A DNA stretch of 64,000 nt from Oscillospiraceae bacterium (GTDB lineage: Bacteria; Bacillota; Clostridia; Oscillospirales; Oscillospiraceae). Under the pieces are notes generated by a model. That model did no database searches. It worked only from the letters and a program-made list of their open reading frames with translations, and had not been told where the DNA came from. Below, in pieces: positions 27,142 to 35,954 of this stretch. The stretch lies in contig WRMH01000006.1 of assembly GCA_009777235.1 (NCBI GenBank), positions 1 to 64,000 on the forward strand. The letters run 5' to 3'. Both the position numbers and the translations under genes were made by a program. Numbering within the stretch: the first letter of the stretch is position 1; the number at the start of each line of letters is the position of its first letter.

Positions 27142-27201
27142 TTATTTTTCCTCCATTTTTTGTTTTTGTGTCACTCGTCTCGCGCAAGCGAGCGCGAGCG
27201 C

Positions 27202-28158
27202 CTATTCGCAAAAATGACAAGCGCATATGTGTCCGGGTGCGACCTCTTTTAAAACAGGTTCTTCCTCGGCGCATACAGGCTTCATTTTTTGACACCGTGT
27301 TCTGAAACGGCAGCCGGATGGCGGGTCTATCGGACTTGGCACATCGCCTTGGAGCAATATCCGGTTACTGCCTTTTGCCGCTTTCGGGTCGGGCAAGGGG
27401 ATTGCCGAAAGCAACGCTTGAGTATAGGGGTGACAGGGATGCAAATATAGGTCTTTTGCCTCACAAACCTCAACTAATTTGCCAAGATACATGACGCCGA
27501 TGCGATCTGAAATATGCCTGACAACAGCCAAGTTGTGAGCGATGAAGAGATATGTGAGAGAAAGCCTGTCTTGCAGCTCTATGAGTGTGTTTATGACTTG
27601 CGCTTGAATTGATACGTCAAGAGCGGAAACAGGCTCATCGCAGACGATAAACTCCGGCTTTACGGCAAGCGCTCTTGCTATGGATATTCTTTGACGCTGT
27701 CCGCCCGAAAATTCATGGGGGTAGCGCGTCAGATGGTCTGTGTTTAATCCCACGAGAAGAAGCTGCTCAAGGACGCGTTCGTCACGCTCGGCGCGGGTTT
27801 GGCACGTATTTTGGATGTCAAGCGGCTCTCCTACGACGTCGCCTACCGTCATGCGCGGGTTTAGCGAAGAATAGGGGTCTTGAAATACGATTTGCATACG
27901 GTTGCGCAGATTCTTTATTGAAGACGAAGTCACATTTATGCCGTCATAGACGATTTCTCCGTCGGTCGGTTCGTGCAGATGTAAGATGACCCTGCCGACT
28001 GTGCTTTTTCCGCAGCCGGACTCGCCGACCAACCCGAGTGTCTCTCCTCGCTCAATGGTCAAGTCTATGCCGTCTACCGCTTTTACTTGTTTGCGATTCC
28101 ACATATTGCCTTGTACGGGGAAATATTTTTTCAAATTTGAAACGGTCAAAAGACTCAT
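27202..28158 (-). CDS. oppF: Oligopeptide ABC transporter ATPase OppF
   Basis: A 318-residue ABC ATPase. Walker [14 protein letters not shown]-loop [15 protein letters not shown], signature [15 protein letters not shown], Walker [13 protein letters not shown], and the OppF/DppF C-terminal segment with [14 protein letters not shown], which in relatives supports an Fe-S or structural site. I start at ATG 28158 with GGAGG upstream; it overlaps the oppD stop as ATGA. It pairs with OppD to power peptide import. Confidence 0.95.
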   Translation of the reverse strand: MSLLTVSNLKKYFPVQGNMWNRKQVKAVDGIDLTIERGETLGLVGESGCGKSTVGRVILHLHEPTDGEIVYDGINVTSSSIKNLRNRMQIVFQDPYSSLNPRMTVGDVVGEPLDIQNTCQTRAERDERVLEQLLLVGLNTDHLTRYPHEFSGGQRQRISIARALAVKPEFIVCDEPVSALDVSIQAQVINTLIELQDRLSLTYLFIAHNLAVVRHISDRIGVMYLGKLVEVCEAKDLYLHPCHPYTQALLSAIPLPDPKAAKGSNRILLQGDVPSPIDPPSGCRFRTRCQKMKPVCAEEEPVLKEVAPGHICACHFCE

Positions 28159-29138
28159 GCACGTACCTCCGCCTTTCGCGACGCGGTGTGCAGCCAACAG
28201 CGCGACGTGTGACTCTCGGACAGCTCAAATTCCGGGGAAGGTGTCGTCAGACATATGTTCATCGTGTGCTTACAGCGCGAAGCGAATGGGCATCCCGGCG
28301 GCATATTGAGCAAGTCTACCGGCAGTCCCTCGATTGGTTCAAGCGGGGAGTCCGTGTCGCCGTCTAAACGGGGCAGGCAATCCAAAAGCCCTCTTGTATA
28401 TGGGTGCGCCGTGTTGTCATAAATTTCGTCTACAGTTCCGCGCTCAACAACGGTACCCGCATACATAACAACAACGGTGTCGCAAATATCGGCGACAATG
28501 CCCAAATCGTGTGTGATTAAAATGACGGCGGCGTCTGTTTCGCTGCGCAGGGTTTTCATCAAGTCCAAAATTTGCGCCTGAACGGTAACGTCGAGAGCTG
28601 TCGTCGGTTCGTCCGCGATGAGGAGCTTAGGCTCGCAGCTGAGCGCCATAGCTATCATCACGCGCTGGCGCATACCGCCGGAGAGCTCGTGCGAATATTG
28701 CTTCATGCGTATTTCAGGATTAGGTATGCCTACCTGACTCATCATATGGATAGCGTGAGCCCGCGCTTCTTTGTGATTTTTGTCCGTATGAAGCAATATG
28801 GCTTCAATCAATTGATTGCCTATCGTAAATACGGGGTTGAGTGAGGTCATCGGGTCTTGAAATATCATGGAAATCTCTCCGCCCCTTATCTTTTGCATAG
28901 CTTTTTCACCGGTGCTTAGTATGTCAATTTCGTTGAACATGACCTCGCCCGATTTCACGCGGCCGGGTGCTTGAGTCAATCCGGTTATGACAGAGGCTGT
29001 GACGCTTTTGCCGCTGCCGGACTCGCCGACGATGCCTACGACTTCGCCGGAGGCGACGTCTAAGCTGACGCCGTTGAGGGCGCGGACTTCACCTGCCGGA
29101 GTGAAGAATGAAAAATGCAAATCATTGATACTGAGCAT
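28155..29138 (-). CDS. oppD: Oligopeptide ABC transporter ATPase OppD
   Basis: A 327-residue ABC ATPase. Walker [15 protein letters not shown]-loop [16 protein letters not shown], signature [15 protein letters not shown], Walker [13 protein letters not shown], and the C-terminal oligopeptide-transporter segment [15 protein letters not shown]. It forms the ATPase heterodimer with OppF on the cytosolic face. It is four bases overlapped with oppF and 29 bases from oppC, so co-transcription is nearly certain. Confidence 0.95.
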   Translation of the reverse strand: MLSINDLHFSFFTPAGEVRALNGVSLDVASGEVVGIVGESGSGKSVTASVITGLTQAPGRVKSGEVMFNEIDILSTGEKAMQKIRGGEISMIFQDPMTSLNPVFTIGNQLIEAILLHTDKNHKEARAHAIHMMSQVGIPNPEIRMKQYSHELSGGMRQRVMIAMALSCEPKLLIADEPTTALDVTVQAQILDLMKTLRSETDAAVILITHDLGIVADICDTVVVMYAGTVVERGTVDEIYDNTAHPYTRGLLDCLPRLDGDTDSPLEPIEGLPVDLLNMPPGCPFASRCKHTMNICLTTPSPEFELSESHTSRCWLHTASRKAEVRA

Positions 29139-29167
29139 AAAAACTACCTACTTTGAAATAAATGCGG

Positions 29168-30172
29168 TTATTCTGAACGCAGGCGGGGGTCAAGCGCGTC
29201 GCGAAGCCCGTCTCCCAAAAGATTAAAAGCGAGTATAATGAGGCTGATTAGCATAGCGGGAAACAGCAATAAATGCGGATAGGAGCGGAAAGAGCCGATA
29301 GCGCCCGAACTAAGCGAGCCGAGAGACGCAAGGGGGGCAGACACGCCAAGCCCGATATAGCTTAAAAAAGCCTCGATAAAGATAGCCATGGGAATTTGAA
29401 ACATAGCGGTAACTAAGATGACTCCTATAGAGTTTGGAATCAGGTGGCGGAATATGATCCGTGAACCCTTAGCGCCCATTGCGCGAGCTGCCGAAACGTA
29501 CTCCATTTCTTTGACTAAAAGGACTTGACCGCGCACCATACGAGCCATATTGACCCAATACAGCAGCGCGAACGCCACAAAAATAGATATCATTGACGAT
29601 CCGAGCGTACCGGCAAATATTTTACCAAGCGGTTCTTTTAATGAGATTTGAAGCAAAATTATCACCAAAACATCGGGAATCGTATAGAGTACCTCAAGAT
29701 AGCGCATCATAACATAGTCAACTTTCCCGCCGCAATAGCCGGAAATAGCGCCGTAAATAACGCCGATAACCACAACCAATACCGCGCAGCACACGCCGAT
29801 AGAGAGAGATATTTGCGCTCCGACCATACACCGCACAAGCATATCGCGGCCATGCACGTCTGTTCCGAAAGGGTGTTCCCAGCTGGGCGGGGAGTATCTG
29901 TTTTCACGAATCTGTTGGTCGTATGTGTATGGCGAGAGCATAGGCCCCACAAAAGCGAATAAAGCCACCAAAACTATCGTGATGAGCGCGGCGACGGCTA
30001 TTTTGTTTTTGAGGAAACGCCGATACGCGTCTTTCCAATATGTCAGCGTTTCGCGCATGATAAAGAGTTGTTCTTTTTCCTCTTTTGTTGCCGTGCGGAC
30101 GTCTTCGGCAGTCAGCTGCAAGCTGCCCGGTCTCGCGACGTTCATGAACTTTTTCTTTTCCGGTTTTTCCAT
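29168..30172 (-). CDS. oppC: Oligopeptide ABC transporter permease OppC
   Basis: A 334-residue inner permease of the DppC/OppC type. Cytosolic N-terminus of about 50 residues, first membrane helix at about 56-77, then an extracytoplasmic loop with SPPSWEHPFGTDVHGRDML, typical of OppC. Five further helices carry the coupling motif EYVSAARAMGAKGSRIIFRHLIPN. The C-terminal FNLLGDGLRDALDPRLR is also diagnostic. Second gene of the operon, 36 bases after oppB. Confidence 0.95.
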   Translation of the reverse strand: MEKPEKKKFMNVARPGSLQLTAEDVRTATKEEKEQLFIMRETLTYWKDAYRRFLKNKIAVAALITIVLVALFAFVGPMLSPYTYDQQIRENRYSPPSWEHPFGTDVHGRDMLVRCMVGAQISLSIGVCCAVLVVVIGVIYGAISGYCGGKVDYVMMRYLEVLYTIPDVLVIILLQISLKEPLGKIFAGTLGSSMISIFVAFALLYWVNMARMVRGQVLLVKEMEYVSAARAMGAKGSRIIFRHLIPNSIGVILVTAMFQIPMAIFIEAFLSYIGLGVSAPLASLGSLSSGAIGSFRSYPHLLLFPAMLISLIILAFNLLGDGLRDALDPRLRSE

Positions 30173-30208
30173 ATCTTTTGTTTTCCTATATAAAATCCAT
30201 ATCCGTGT

Positions 30209-31126
30209 TTATTGAAGTTTTATTCGCGGGTCTACCACCCTATAGAGTATGTCAACAATAAAATTGACGACTATGACAAGCAGAGCGAGAAAAATAGTCA
30301 AACCCATGATCAGTGGGTAGTCACGCGTTTCGACCGAACGCACAAAGTAATCGCCGAGACCGGGGATGTTGAATATCCGCTCCACATAAAAGCCGCCTGT
30401 TATTATAAAGGCCGTCATCGGACCGACATATGTGACAAGCGGAATGAGAGCGTTACGCATTATGTGCTTGTAGATAATGCGGATACGCGACACACCTTTT
30501 GCCTTTGCGGTTTTGATAAAGTCAGAATCAATCACGTCCAAAATAGTGGAGCGGATAAGGCGCGCTATGTAGCTCATGGATTGCATAGACAGCGTTATGA
30601 CGGGCAATATGTATTGTTTTGGCGAGCCGAGGGCATCTGTCGCGGATACCCACCCGAGCATTTCCGCAAATAGGTATATGAGCAGAGTTCCCAAAATAAA
30701 ACCGGGTACGGAAATGCCGATCGTGCTGATAAACATTATAGCGCGGTCGAGCAATTTGTTGCGGTTCATCGCCGCCGCGGTTCCTAAAATCACTCCCGAA
30801 AATATTGACCAGATGACGGCAATAATGCCGAGCTTTGCGGAAACAGGGAATTTTTCCGCGATGATTTCATTTACCGTAAAGCCTTGCCTTTTGTAGGAAA
30901 TGCCCAAGTCGCCGTGCAGCAGGCGGTTCATGTAATTTATATATTGTTCGTGGATTGGGAGGTCTAATCCGTATTTTTCGTTCATTCTATCAAGTGTCTG
31001 CTGGCTGGTTTTTTCCGAAAGGAAAGGCCCGCCGGGTACGATGTTCATTAGAAAAAACGTCAGCGTGCAGACGATGAATAAGGTGAGTACCGCCCCAAAA
31101 AACCGTTTAATTGTAAAAGAAATCAT
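30209..31126 (-). CDS. oppB: Oligopeptide ABC transporter permease OppB
   Basis: A 305-residue permease of the DppB/OppB type. It has an N-terminal membrane helix (about 9-30), the loop with YGLDLPIHEQYINYM, and the coupling motif DFIKTAKAKGVSRIRIIYKHIMRNALIP near residues 198-225. It ends with DILYRVVDPRIKLQ. Strong GGAGGG site before ATG 31126. First gene of the opp operon, with a TTGCAA/TATAAT promoter about 70 bases upstream. Confidence 0.95.
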   Translation of the reverse strand: MISFTIKRFFGAVLTLFIVCTLTFFLMNIVPGGPFLSEKTSQQTLDRMNEKYGLDLPIHEQYINYMNRLLHGDLGISYKRQGFTVNEIIAEKFPVSAKLGIIAVIWSIFSGVILGTAAAMNRNKLLDRAIMFISTIGISVPGFILGTLLIYLFAEMLGWVSATDALGSPKQYILPVITLSMQSMSYIARLIRSTILDVIDSDFIKTAKAKGVSRIRIIYKHIMRNALIPLVTYVGPMTAFIITGGFYVERIFNIPGLGDYFVRSVETRDYPLIMGLTIFLALLVIVVNFIVDILYRVVDPRIKLQ

Positions 31127-31195
31127 GAAAACCCTCCGTCAGGCGGTTGGTATTAGTAAAATCATTTGAGCAGTCAGCCGTCAGACGCCTTTGGA

Positions 31196-31224
31196 ATTAT
31201 ACAAGAATGTAAGAGCTTTTGCAA
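31196..31224 (-). promoter_or_regulatory. Sigma-A-type promoter of oppBCDFA
   Basis: On the minus strand TTGCAA (31224-31219), 17-bp spacer, TATAAT (31201-31196), about 70 bases before oppB. The remaining 31127-31460 holds AT-rich sequence and repeat copy c. Confidence 0.8.
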
Positions 31225-31338
31225 GAGTTTTTATACACATAGATTGCAAAAAATACACCAAAAATGCCTCAAAACTCTTTGAAAGTTTTGCAAAAATGCA
31301 CTATTGGCGTTAATTGAAGATTGTATGTTTAGTTTCGT

Positions 31339-31438
31339 GGTCATAAAATTATTCCTCCCCGAATCACTGCGTCATCCGTGCGCAGACGATTCGGACGCTC
31401 CGCATCCATGCTCCGCTCTCGGAATAATTTTCATGACC
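31339..31438. repeat. ~99-bp palindromic intergenic repeat, copy c
   Basis: Same family and orientation as copies a, b and d. With copy d it brackets the carrier protein gene. CGATTCGG-type bases in the inner arm differ from copy d but keep pairing. Confidence 0.9.
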
Positions 31439-31460
31439 GCTTCATAAGTTGCTTCATACA

Positions 31461-31688
31461 TCAAATATCTTCCAAGCGTTCTATCATGGCGCACATGGCG
31501 GCATATGAGTTGAAGTTTTCGGGAACAAGCTCTTCGGGCGGTATAGACACCCCTATCTTATCGTCTATTTCAGCGATAAGGGAAATAATATCAAACGAAT
31601 CAATGACTTTATCATCAATCAATGTTTCGTGCGTATGAAAGTCAATATCCTCATACATCTCTTTGAGGATTTCCAATAAAATGTCCAT
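31461..31688 (-). CDS. Acyl/D-alanyl carrier protein-like (DltC-like)
   Basis: A 75-residue four-helix carrier protein. The phosphopantetheine attachment site is VIDSFDIISL with the serine at about residue 35; DSF at this site is typical of DltC and related aminoacyl carriers, while fatty acid ACP usually has DSL. The gene stands alone between two same-orientation palindromic repeats, not beside fab genes. An AAGGAG site precedes ATG 31688. The likely partner is the DltA-like adenylating enzyme at 22306, which would load an amino acid on the carrier arm; a different unlinked partner is possible. Confidence 0.88.
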   Translation of the reverse strand: MDILLEILKEMYEDIDFHTHETLIDDKVIDSFDIISLIAEIDDKIGVSIPPEELVPENFNSYAAMCAMIERLEDI

Positions 31689-31751
31689 GACTAATACTCC
31701 TTGCTGTTACTTGCGGAGAACGGTGCTGATGGAAGGATGTTACAGATTCTC

Positions 31752-31850
31752 GGTCATAAAATCATTCCTCCCCGATCAATTGCGTCATCCGTGCGCAAAC
31801 GATCGGACGCTCCGCATCCATGCTCCGCTCTCGGAATGATTTTTATGCCC
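31752..31850. repeat. ~99-bp palindromic intergenic repeat, copy d
   Basis: Same family. Its right end reads ATGCCC instead of ATGACC. It lies between the carrier gene and darA. Confidence 0.9.
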
Positions 31851-31883
31851 GCTCATACATACTTCGTACTGTTACTTGCGGAG

Positions 31884-32210
31884 TCAGATTTTTTCAAAGT
31901 GGTCAATGGGAATGACAAAGACCGTCGCGCCGCCCACAGTCACCTCAACAAGCGGCGCGTTAAAGAACCCGCCCATTGACGACTCTGAGACAGTCGGCAC
32001 GGTCTGGCTGCGGCTTTTAGACTTTTCGCGTATGATCCGCGTGACCTCATCAACACGACTATCCTCTACGCCCGTGATGATGGTGACATTGCCCGCCATT
32101 AAAAAACCGCCTGTGGTTGCAAGTTTTGTGATTTGAAAGCCTTCTTGCGTGAGTCCGCGAATGACGCTTTGCGCATCATCGCTGTTTATGATCGCCATAA
32201 CCAATTTCAT
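31884..32210 (-). CDS. darA: Cyclic di-AMP-binding PII-like protein DarA/PstA
   Basis: A 108-residue PII-like protein of the DarA (PstA, DUF970) family: MKLVMAIINSDDAQSVIRGL start, TKLATTGGFLMAGNVTIITG (the T- and G-rich ligand region) and the ending GATVFVIPIDHFEKI. Family members trimerise and bind cyclic di-AMP in Firmicutes, passing the signal to unknown targets. AAAGGA lies upstream of ATG 32210. Length is normal. No diadenylate cyclase is in the window. Confidence 0.93.
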   Translation of the reverse strand: MKLVMAIINSDDAQSVIRGLTQEGFQITKLATTGGFLMAGNVTIITGVEDSRVDEVTRIIREKSKSRSQTVPTVSESSMGGFFNAPLVEVTVGGATVFVIPIDHFEKI

Positions 32211-32426
32211 AATTTTATAATCCTTTCCGGTTCATTGTCAAAGTAAAAATATCTGCGCCGGATATGGAGGCTACCTATATTATTTTACATGAATTTCGGG
32301 AAATTTCAAGCAAAAGGTATGGCAATTGGCGTCAAATATCTTGTTATTTGTGCCAAATATGTTGTAAAATGGTGTCGTGAAAATTTATCACAGACGCGGC
32401 AAAACAAGAAAAGGATATCTATCACC

Positions 32427-33482
32427 ATGAGAAAAAAGCTATATATGGCCGCTGTGGGAATTATTATCGGACTTGTGGCAATTTTGCTCGGAATTTTTGG
32501 AAACCCCGCAAATATGGCCTTTTGCGTCGCCTGTTTTTTGCGCGACACGGCAGGGGCTCTCGGGCTGCACAGAGCCGAAGCCGTGCAATACGCGCGTCCC
32601 GAGATTGTTGGCATCGTGCTGGGCGCTTTTATAGTGAGCCTTATCAAAAAAGACTTCAAGCCCGCGGGCGGTTCGTCGCCGTTCACGCGCTTTATACTCG
32701 GCATATGCGTTATGGTCGGCGCGCTGGTATTTTTGGGCTGCCCTTTGCGCATGGTTCTGCGCATGGCGGGCGGAGATATAAACGCCCTCATCGGGCTTTT
32801 TGGATTTGCCGGCGGAATACTCACGGGCACGGCGTTTTTAAACAAAGGCTTTACGCTAAAACGCGCCTATGAGCAGCCCCGCCTCGAGGCCGCCGCTTTC
32901 CCGGCGGCAAATGTGCTGCTCTTGGTTCTTTTGGCGTCCGCGCCCGGTTTTCTTCTCTTTAGCGAGAGCGGACCCGGCTCTATGCACGCGCCGATTCTTA
33001 TGTCTCTTTGCGGCGGTTTGATTGCCGGCGTAGCCGCGCAGCGCTCGCGCCTGTGCTTTGGCGGCGGTATTCGCAATGCCGTTTTCTACAAAGATTTTGA
33101 CGTGCTTGTATCCATCGGGGCTATTTTTGTTACCGTTCTTATTGGCAATTTCATAACCGGCGGCTTTAGGCTCGGCATGGTAAATCAACCGATTTCGCAC
33201 ACCGAGTGGATATGGAACATTCTCGGGCTGTATCTTGTCGGCTTTGGCTCTGTTTTACTCGGGGGCTGTCCCCTGCGGCAGCTTGTTTTGGCCGGCAGCG
33301 GCAATAGCGACTCGGGTATTACGGTGCTCGGTTTTTTGGCGGGAGCCGCGATTTGCCATAACTTTGGCATAGCTTCCGGCGCGGCGGGCACTACCGTAAA
33401 CGGCCGCATTGCCTTTGGCGTCTGCGCCGCGATCGTGTTTGCCGTCGCCGCCGCAAACACCGTGAAAATAGGCAGCAAATGA
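32427..33482 (+). CDS. yedE: YedE-family selenium/sulfur-compound transporter
   Basis: A 351-residue polytopic membrane protein of the YeeE/YedE family, selenium-associated YedE branch. It has about ten hydrophobic helices and paired cysteine motifs in similar settings, LGIFGNPANMAFCVACFLRD near the start, FLGCPLRMVLRMAGGD, and the repeat-half counterpart LGGCPLRQLVLAGSGN. Internal two-fold duplication is visible from the GCPLR motifs. I start at ATG 32427 (MRKKLYMA) with AAGGA upstream; the frame is open farther 5' without a good start. It is followed after 19 bases by a DUF3343 gene, the usual partner in selenium-trait genomes. Confidence 0.9.
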   Translation: MRKKLYMAAVGIIIGLVAILLGIFGNPANMAFCVACFLRDTAGALGLHRAEAVQYARPEIVGIVLGAFIVSLIKKDFKPAGGSSPFTRFILGICVMVGALVFLGCPLRMVLRMAGGDINALIGLFGFAGGILTGTAFLNKGFTLKRAYEQPRLEAAAFPAANVLLLVLLASAPGFLLFSESGPGSMHAPILMSLCGGLIAGVAAQRSRLCFGGGIRNAVFYKDFDVLVSIGAIFVTVLIGNFITGGFRLGMVNQPISHTEWIWNILGLYLVGFGSVLLGGCPLRQLVLAGSGNSDSGITVLGFLAGAAICHNFGIASGAAGTTVNGRIAFGVCAAIVFAVAAANTVKIGSK

Positions 33483-33501
33483 GATGATAAGGAGCGTCAT
33501 G

Positions 33502-33753
33502 ATGAATTATATAGCGACGTTTTACACGCACTATGGCGCGATGTGTTTTCACAGCCATTGCGCGGCAAACTATATAAGCGCAAAGCTCGCCCCCGTTCCG
33601 CGTGAGCTCAGTTCTTCGTGCGGCGTGGCAGTGCGTTTTGAATCCGAACGCGATGTTGAAGCAGTCCGGCAAAACTTGGAGCTTGCAAAGCATGAGGATT
33701 TGGAGAGCTGCTATATAATCGAAAACGGTACATATACTCCCGTATACCCATAA
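33502..33753 (+). CDS. DUF3343 putative Se/S carrier-like protein
   Basis: An 83-residue protein of the DUF3343 (Se/S carrier-like) family: MNYIATFYTHYGAMCFHSHC start, then PVPRELSSSCGVAVRFES with the family's cysteine in the SSCG motif. Proteins of this kind co-occur with YedE and are thought to carry reduced selenium or sulfur. The start is chosen at the second of two ATGs, seven bases from AAGGAG. Adjacent to yedE and surely co-transcribed. Confidence 0.87.
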   Translation: MNYIATFYTHYGAMCFHSHCAANYISAKLAPVPRELSSSCGVAVRFESERDVEAVRQNLELAKHEDLESCYIIENGTYTPVYP

Positions 33754-33760
33754 TGGGTTA

Positions 33761-33950
33761 TTGCGAACATACCCTGCGGAGAGCTTCGTAGCGGAGTAAA
33801 TTAGAGACTGTAGGCGAAATAGCGGATAAGGTCGAGCATTGTTTGAGCAGAGCGAACAAAGTTCGCTTTGCGAGTTTGCGAAGACCCCGCTATGAGCCGT
33901 ACAGTGTCTATTTACGTAGGTCTGAAGCTCCACGCAGGGTATGTTCGCAA
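33761..33950. repeat. 190-bp palindrome-ended repeat, left copy
   Basis: Begins TTGCGAACATACCCTGCG and ends in its inverse complement. An inverted copy with different but again self-complementary ends lies at 35694-35883. It starts seven bases after the DUF3343 gene. The pair encloses the DUF4214 gene. Confidence 0.92.
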
Positions 33951-34039
33951 TAAAAATTTTTAAAATTTTTTCACAATATTTTGCAAAAATGCAAAGTTTT
34001 TATTGCATTTTGCCGTCATTTATGATAGTTTATTGACCG

Positions 34040-34340
34040 CAAGGCCATAATCATGGGCCGCAGCGACCGCGAAGATGCGACAACATCTTCACGGCGAAAG
34101 TAGGGAACAATTCTAACTTCCTGCCTACAGACACGGAAAATCCGCCGCTACGACCATTATCAGTATACCTTTTCATCTCGGTATTTTCAACCTGATTTTG
34201 TGGTTTCTGTGACAGACTATCCGCAATAAACGCTGAATATACACATCGGCGCACATGTAGGTAGAGCCAACTTCGTTGGCTCACGTCTCCTGACGGAGAC
34301 GCAGGCATTATATGCCCCCCTGCGTGCGTTTTTATTATGG
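34040..34340 (+). other. Structured non-coding leader upstream of the DUF4214 gene
   Basis: Successive hairpins: GAAGATG/CATCTTC (near 34070-34090), GTAGG/CCTAC (near 34100-34130), GAGCCAAC-TTC-GTTGGCTC (34264-34282) and GTCTCC-TGAC-GGAGAC (34285-34300), then a terminator. The last right arm overlaps the terminator's left arm, so the two may be mutually exclusive. I do not recognise a known riboswitch class. Confidence 0.45.
34299..34335 (+). terminator. Intrinsic terminator before the DUF4214 gene
   Basis: ACGCAGG pairs with CCTGCGT, followed by GCG and a TTTTT run. It lies about 50 bases before the DUF4214 start, so it either ends an upstream RNA or attenuates this gene. Confidence 0.65.
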
Positions 34341-34385
34341 CCTTTTGCTAAAATAAACAAGATAAGCAAAAGGAGAGGAAAAAAC

Positions 34386-35618
34386 ATGAAGAGAAAATTA
34401 CTAAGACCCATCGCAATCGCGCTCATGGCCGCGCTCGCGCTGTCGCTTACCGTAATCCCGCTGACGGCCGCGGCGGCGGAGGTAGAGGGCACGTACAAAT
34501 TTCAAACAGGGCAGTCTGTACCGTTCACGCTTAGTTTTACCGAGACCAACCCGGGCGAATCTGCCGTGTGGCTTTATGCACGCCCACTTGCAGAGCGGGA
34601 GGTCAATCACTTTAGCCATAAAAACCAACTCGCTCTTTATATCGTCAATTCAGCAAATATAGCCTCCATAACCATCGAGCATACTTCGCAAAATGTTGAG
34701 AAGATTGATACAACAACAGCGGGAATGGCAGATGAACGTACATTGACCGCGACATTGAACGATAAAGTAAATGTTTCCGGAAAAGAGCTGACCATCACAG
34801 GTCCTGCAAACTTCGCTGCTCTTATTGACGCGACAGGCAGTACGGGTCCGGAGGACTTCGGGTGTGCGGTCGCTTTTAAGGCCGACGGCACAGAATACAT
34901 TTTGTTCCTCAATGAGTATGCAGGGGTACATTATAGCATTACAAACAGCGGCGGCGGCACGGTGACTCAAGGGGCAAATGCCAGAGTAAATAACCAGTTT
35001 TCCGTTTTTGCCTCAGAGCAAACGATTACAGTCACGCCGCGTGCCGGCGGGTCAATCAAGTCCTTTACCGTAAATGGCGATGACGAATTTTCAGGTTTAG
35101 CCATAAATGAAGACACCGGCGTTGGCACTGTCACGCTGCCTTACGCAGGCGCTTCCGATAACTTACTCTATACTATCGCTGTGGAGTTTGTATCGCCGCC
35201 CGCGCCACCTCCGACTTCGTCCGCGCCGGCCGCGCCGTCAATGCCTTGGACAGACCCCGAGCCGAACACGCCGGACTCTTTCCTCGCGTCACTGTATTTC
35301 GCGGCGCTGGGCCGCACTCCCGATGAGGGCGGTTTTGACGATTGGGCGGACGCGCTCGAAAGCGGCGCAATGACCGCCACCGACGTCGTCTACGGTTTTG
35401 TGTTCAGCCCCGAAATGGTAACAAAGAACCTTAGCGATGAAGAATATGTCGTAATGCTCTACGCCGCGTTTTTCGCGCGCGACCCTGACGAGGGGGGCAA
35501 GGCGCATTGGCTCGGCCGGCTTGCTTCCGGCGCCTCGCGCTATGATGTATTTCTCGGCTTTGCAAACTCTGTGGAGTTTGACGTATTTTGCGACGCCCAC
35601 GGCTTCGTGAGGATATAG
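34386..35618 (+). CDS. Secreted protein with C-terminal DUF4214 domain
   Basis: A 410-residue exported protein. Sec signal peptide at residues 1-31 ending TAAAAA. The middle has beta-rich segments, including a repeat-like VTPRAGGSIKSFTVNGDDEF, then a Pro/Ser/Ala linker (about 272-297). The C-terminal DUF4214 region contains two related helical units, FLASLYFAALGRTPDEGGFDDW and VMLYAAFFARDPDEGGKAHW. DUF4214 occurs at the ends of large S-layer or adhesin proteins in many bacteria; function is unknown. AAAGGAGAGG precedes the ATG. It is enclosed by inverted 190-bp repeats and followed by a good terminator, so it is a single-gene unit. Confidence 0.9.
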   Translation: MKRKLLRPIAIALMAALALSLTVIPLTAAAAEVEGTYKFQTGQSVPFTLSFTETNPGESAVWLYARPLAEREVNHFSHKNQLALYIVNSANIASITIEHTSQNVEKIDTTTAGMADERTLTATLNDKVNVSGKELTITGPANFAALIDATGSTGPEDFGCAVAFKADGTEYILFLNEYAGVHYSITNSGGGTVTQGANARVNNQFSVFASEQTITVTPRAGGSIKSFTVNGDDEFSGLAINEDTGVGTVTLPYAGASDNLLYTIAVEFVSPPAPPPTSSAPAAPSMPWTDPEPNTPDSFLASLYFAALGRTPDEGGFDDWADALESGAMTATDVVYGFVFSPEMVTKNLSDEEYVVMLYAAFFARDPDEGGKAHWLGRLASGASRYDVFLGFANSVEFDVFCDAHGFVRI

Positions 35619-35640
35619 GCGAGATTGCTTGTCACATTAG

Positions 35641-35670
35641 CCAAAAGCCCCTTGAAAAAGGGGCTTTTGG
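35641..35670 (+). terminator. Intrinsic terminator after the DUF4214 gene
   Basis: Perfect 13-bp stem CCAAAAGCCCCTT with its complement around GAAA. The A run and TTTT are partly in the stem. Confidence 0.85.
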
Positions 35671-35693
35671 TGTTGGGGGGTGTGCGCGGGGTA

Positions 35694-35883
35694 TTCAGAG
35701 CGTGCGCTGCGTGGAGCTTCAGACCTCCGTAAATAGACACTGTACGGCTCATAGCGGGGTCTTCGCAAACTCGCAGAGCGAACTTTGTTCGCTCTACTCA
35801 AACAGTGCTCGACCTTATCCGCTATTTCGCCTACAGTCTCTAATTTACTCCGCTACGAAGCTCCACGCAGTGTACGCTCTGAA
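35694..35883. repeat. 190-bp palindrome-ended repeat, right (inverted) copy
   Basis: Core matches 33761-33950 in reverse orientation. Its outer bases TTCAGAGCGT pair with ACGCTCTGAA at the other end but differ from the left copy, so the ends co-vary within each copy. Confidence 0.92.
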
Positions 35884-35919
35884 TCTTGTACGCCAGCCCC
35901 TTGCGAAGCAAAAATAATG

Positions 35920-35948
35920 TTGACAGAGTTTTTCTGATGTGGTACTAT
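35920..35948 (+). promoter_or_regulatory. Promoter of the antitoxin RNA
   Basis: TTGACA, 17-bp spacer, TACTAT on the plus strand; start expected near 35955, opposing the toxin gene. Confidence 0.8.
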
Positions 35949-35954
35949 GAGCAT

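Noticed and set aside
33391..33933. Minus-strand ORF of 180 codons with a near-copy at 35588-35917 (plus)
   Set aside because: The shared peptide comes from the 190-bp palindrome-ended repeat; the first also runs antisense to yedE and DUF3343. It is repeat sequence, not a gene family.
34040..34340. Known riboswitch (cyclic di-GMP, cobalamin or ydaO class)
   Set aside because: None of the conserved core strings I know for these classes is present, so it is only listed as a structured region.
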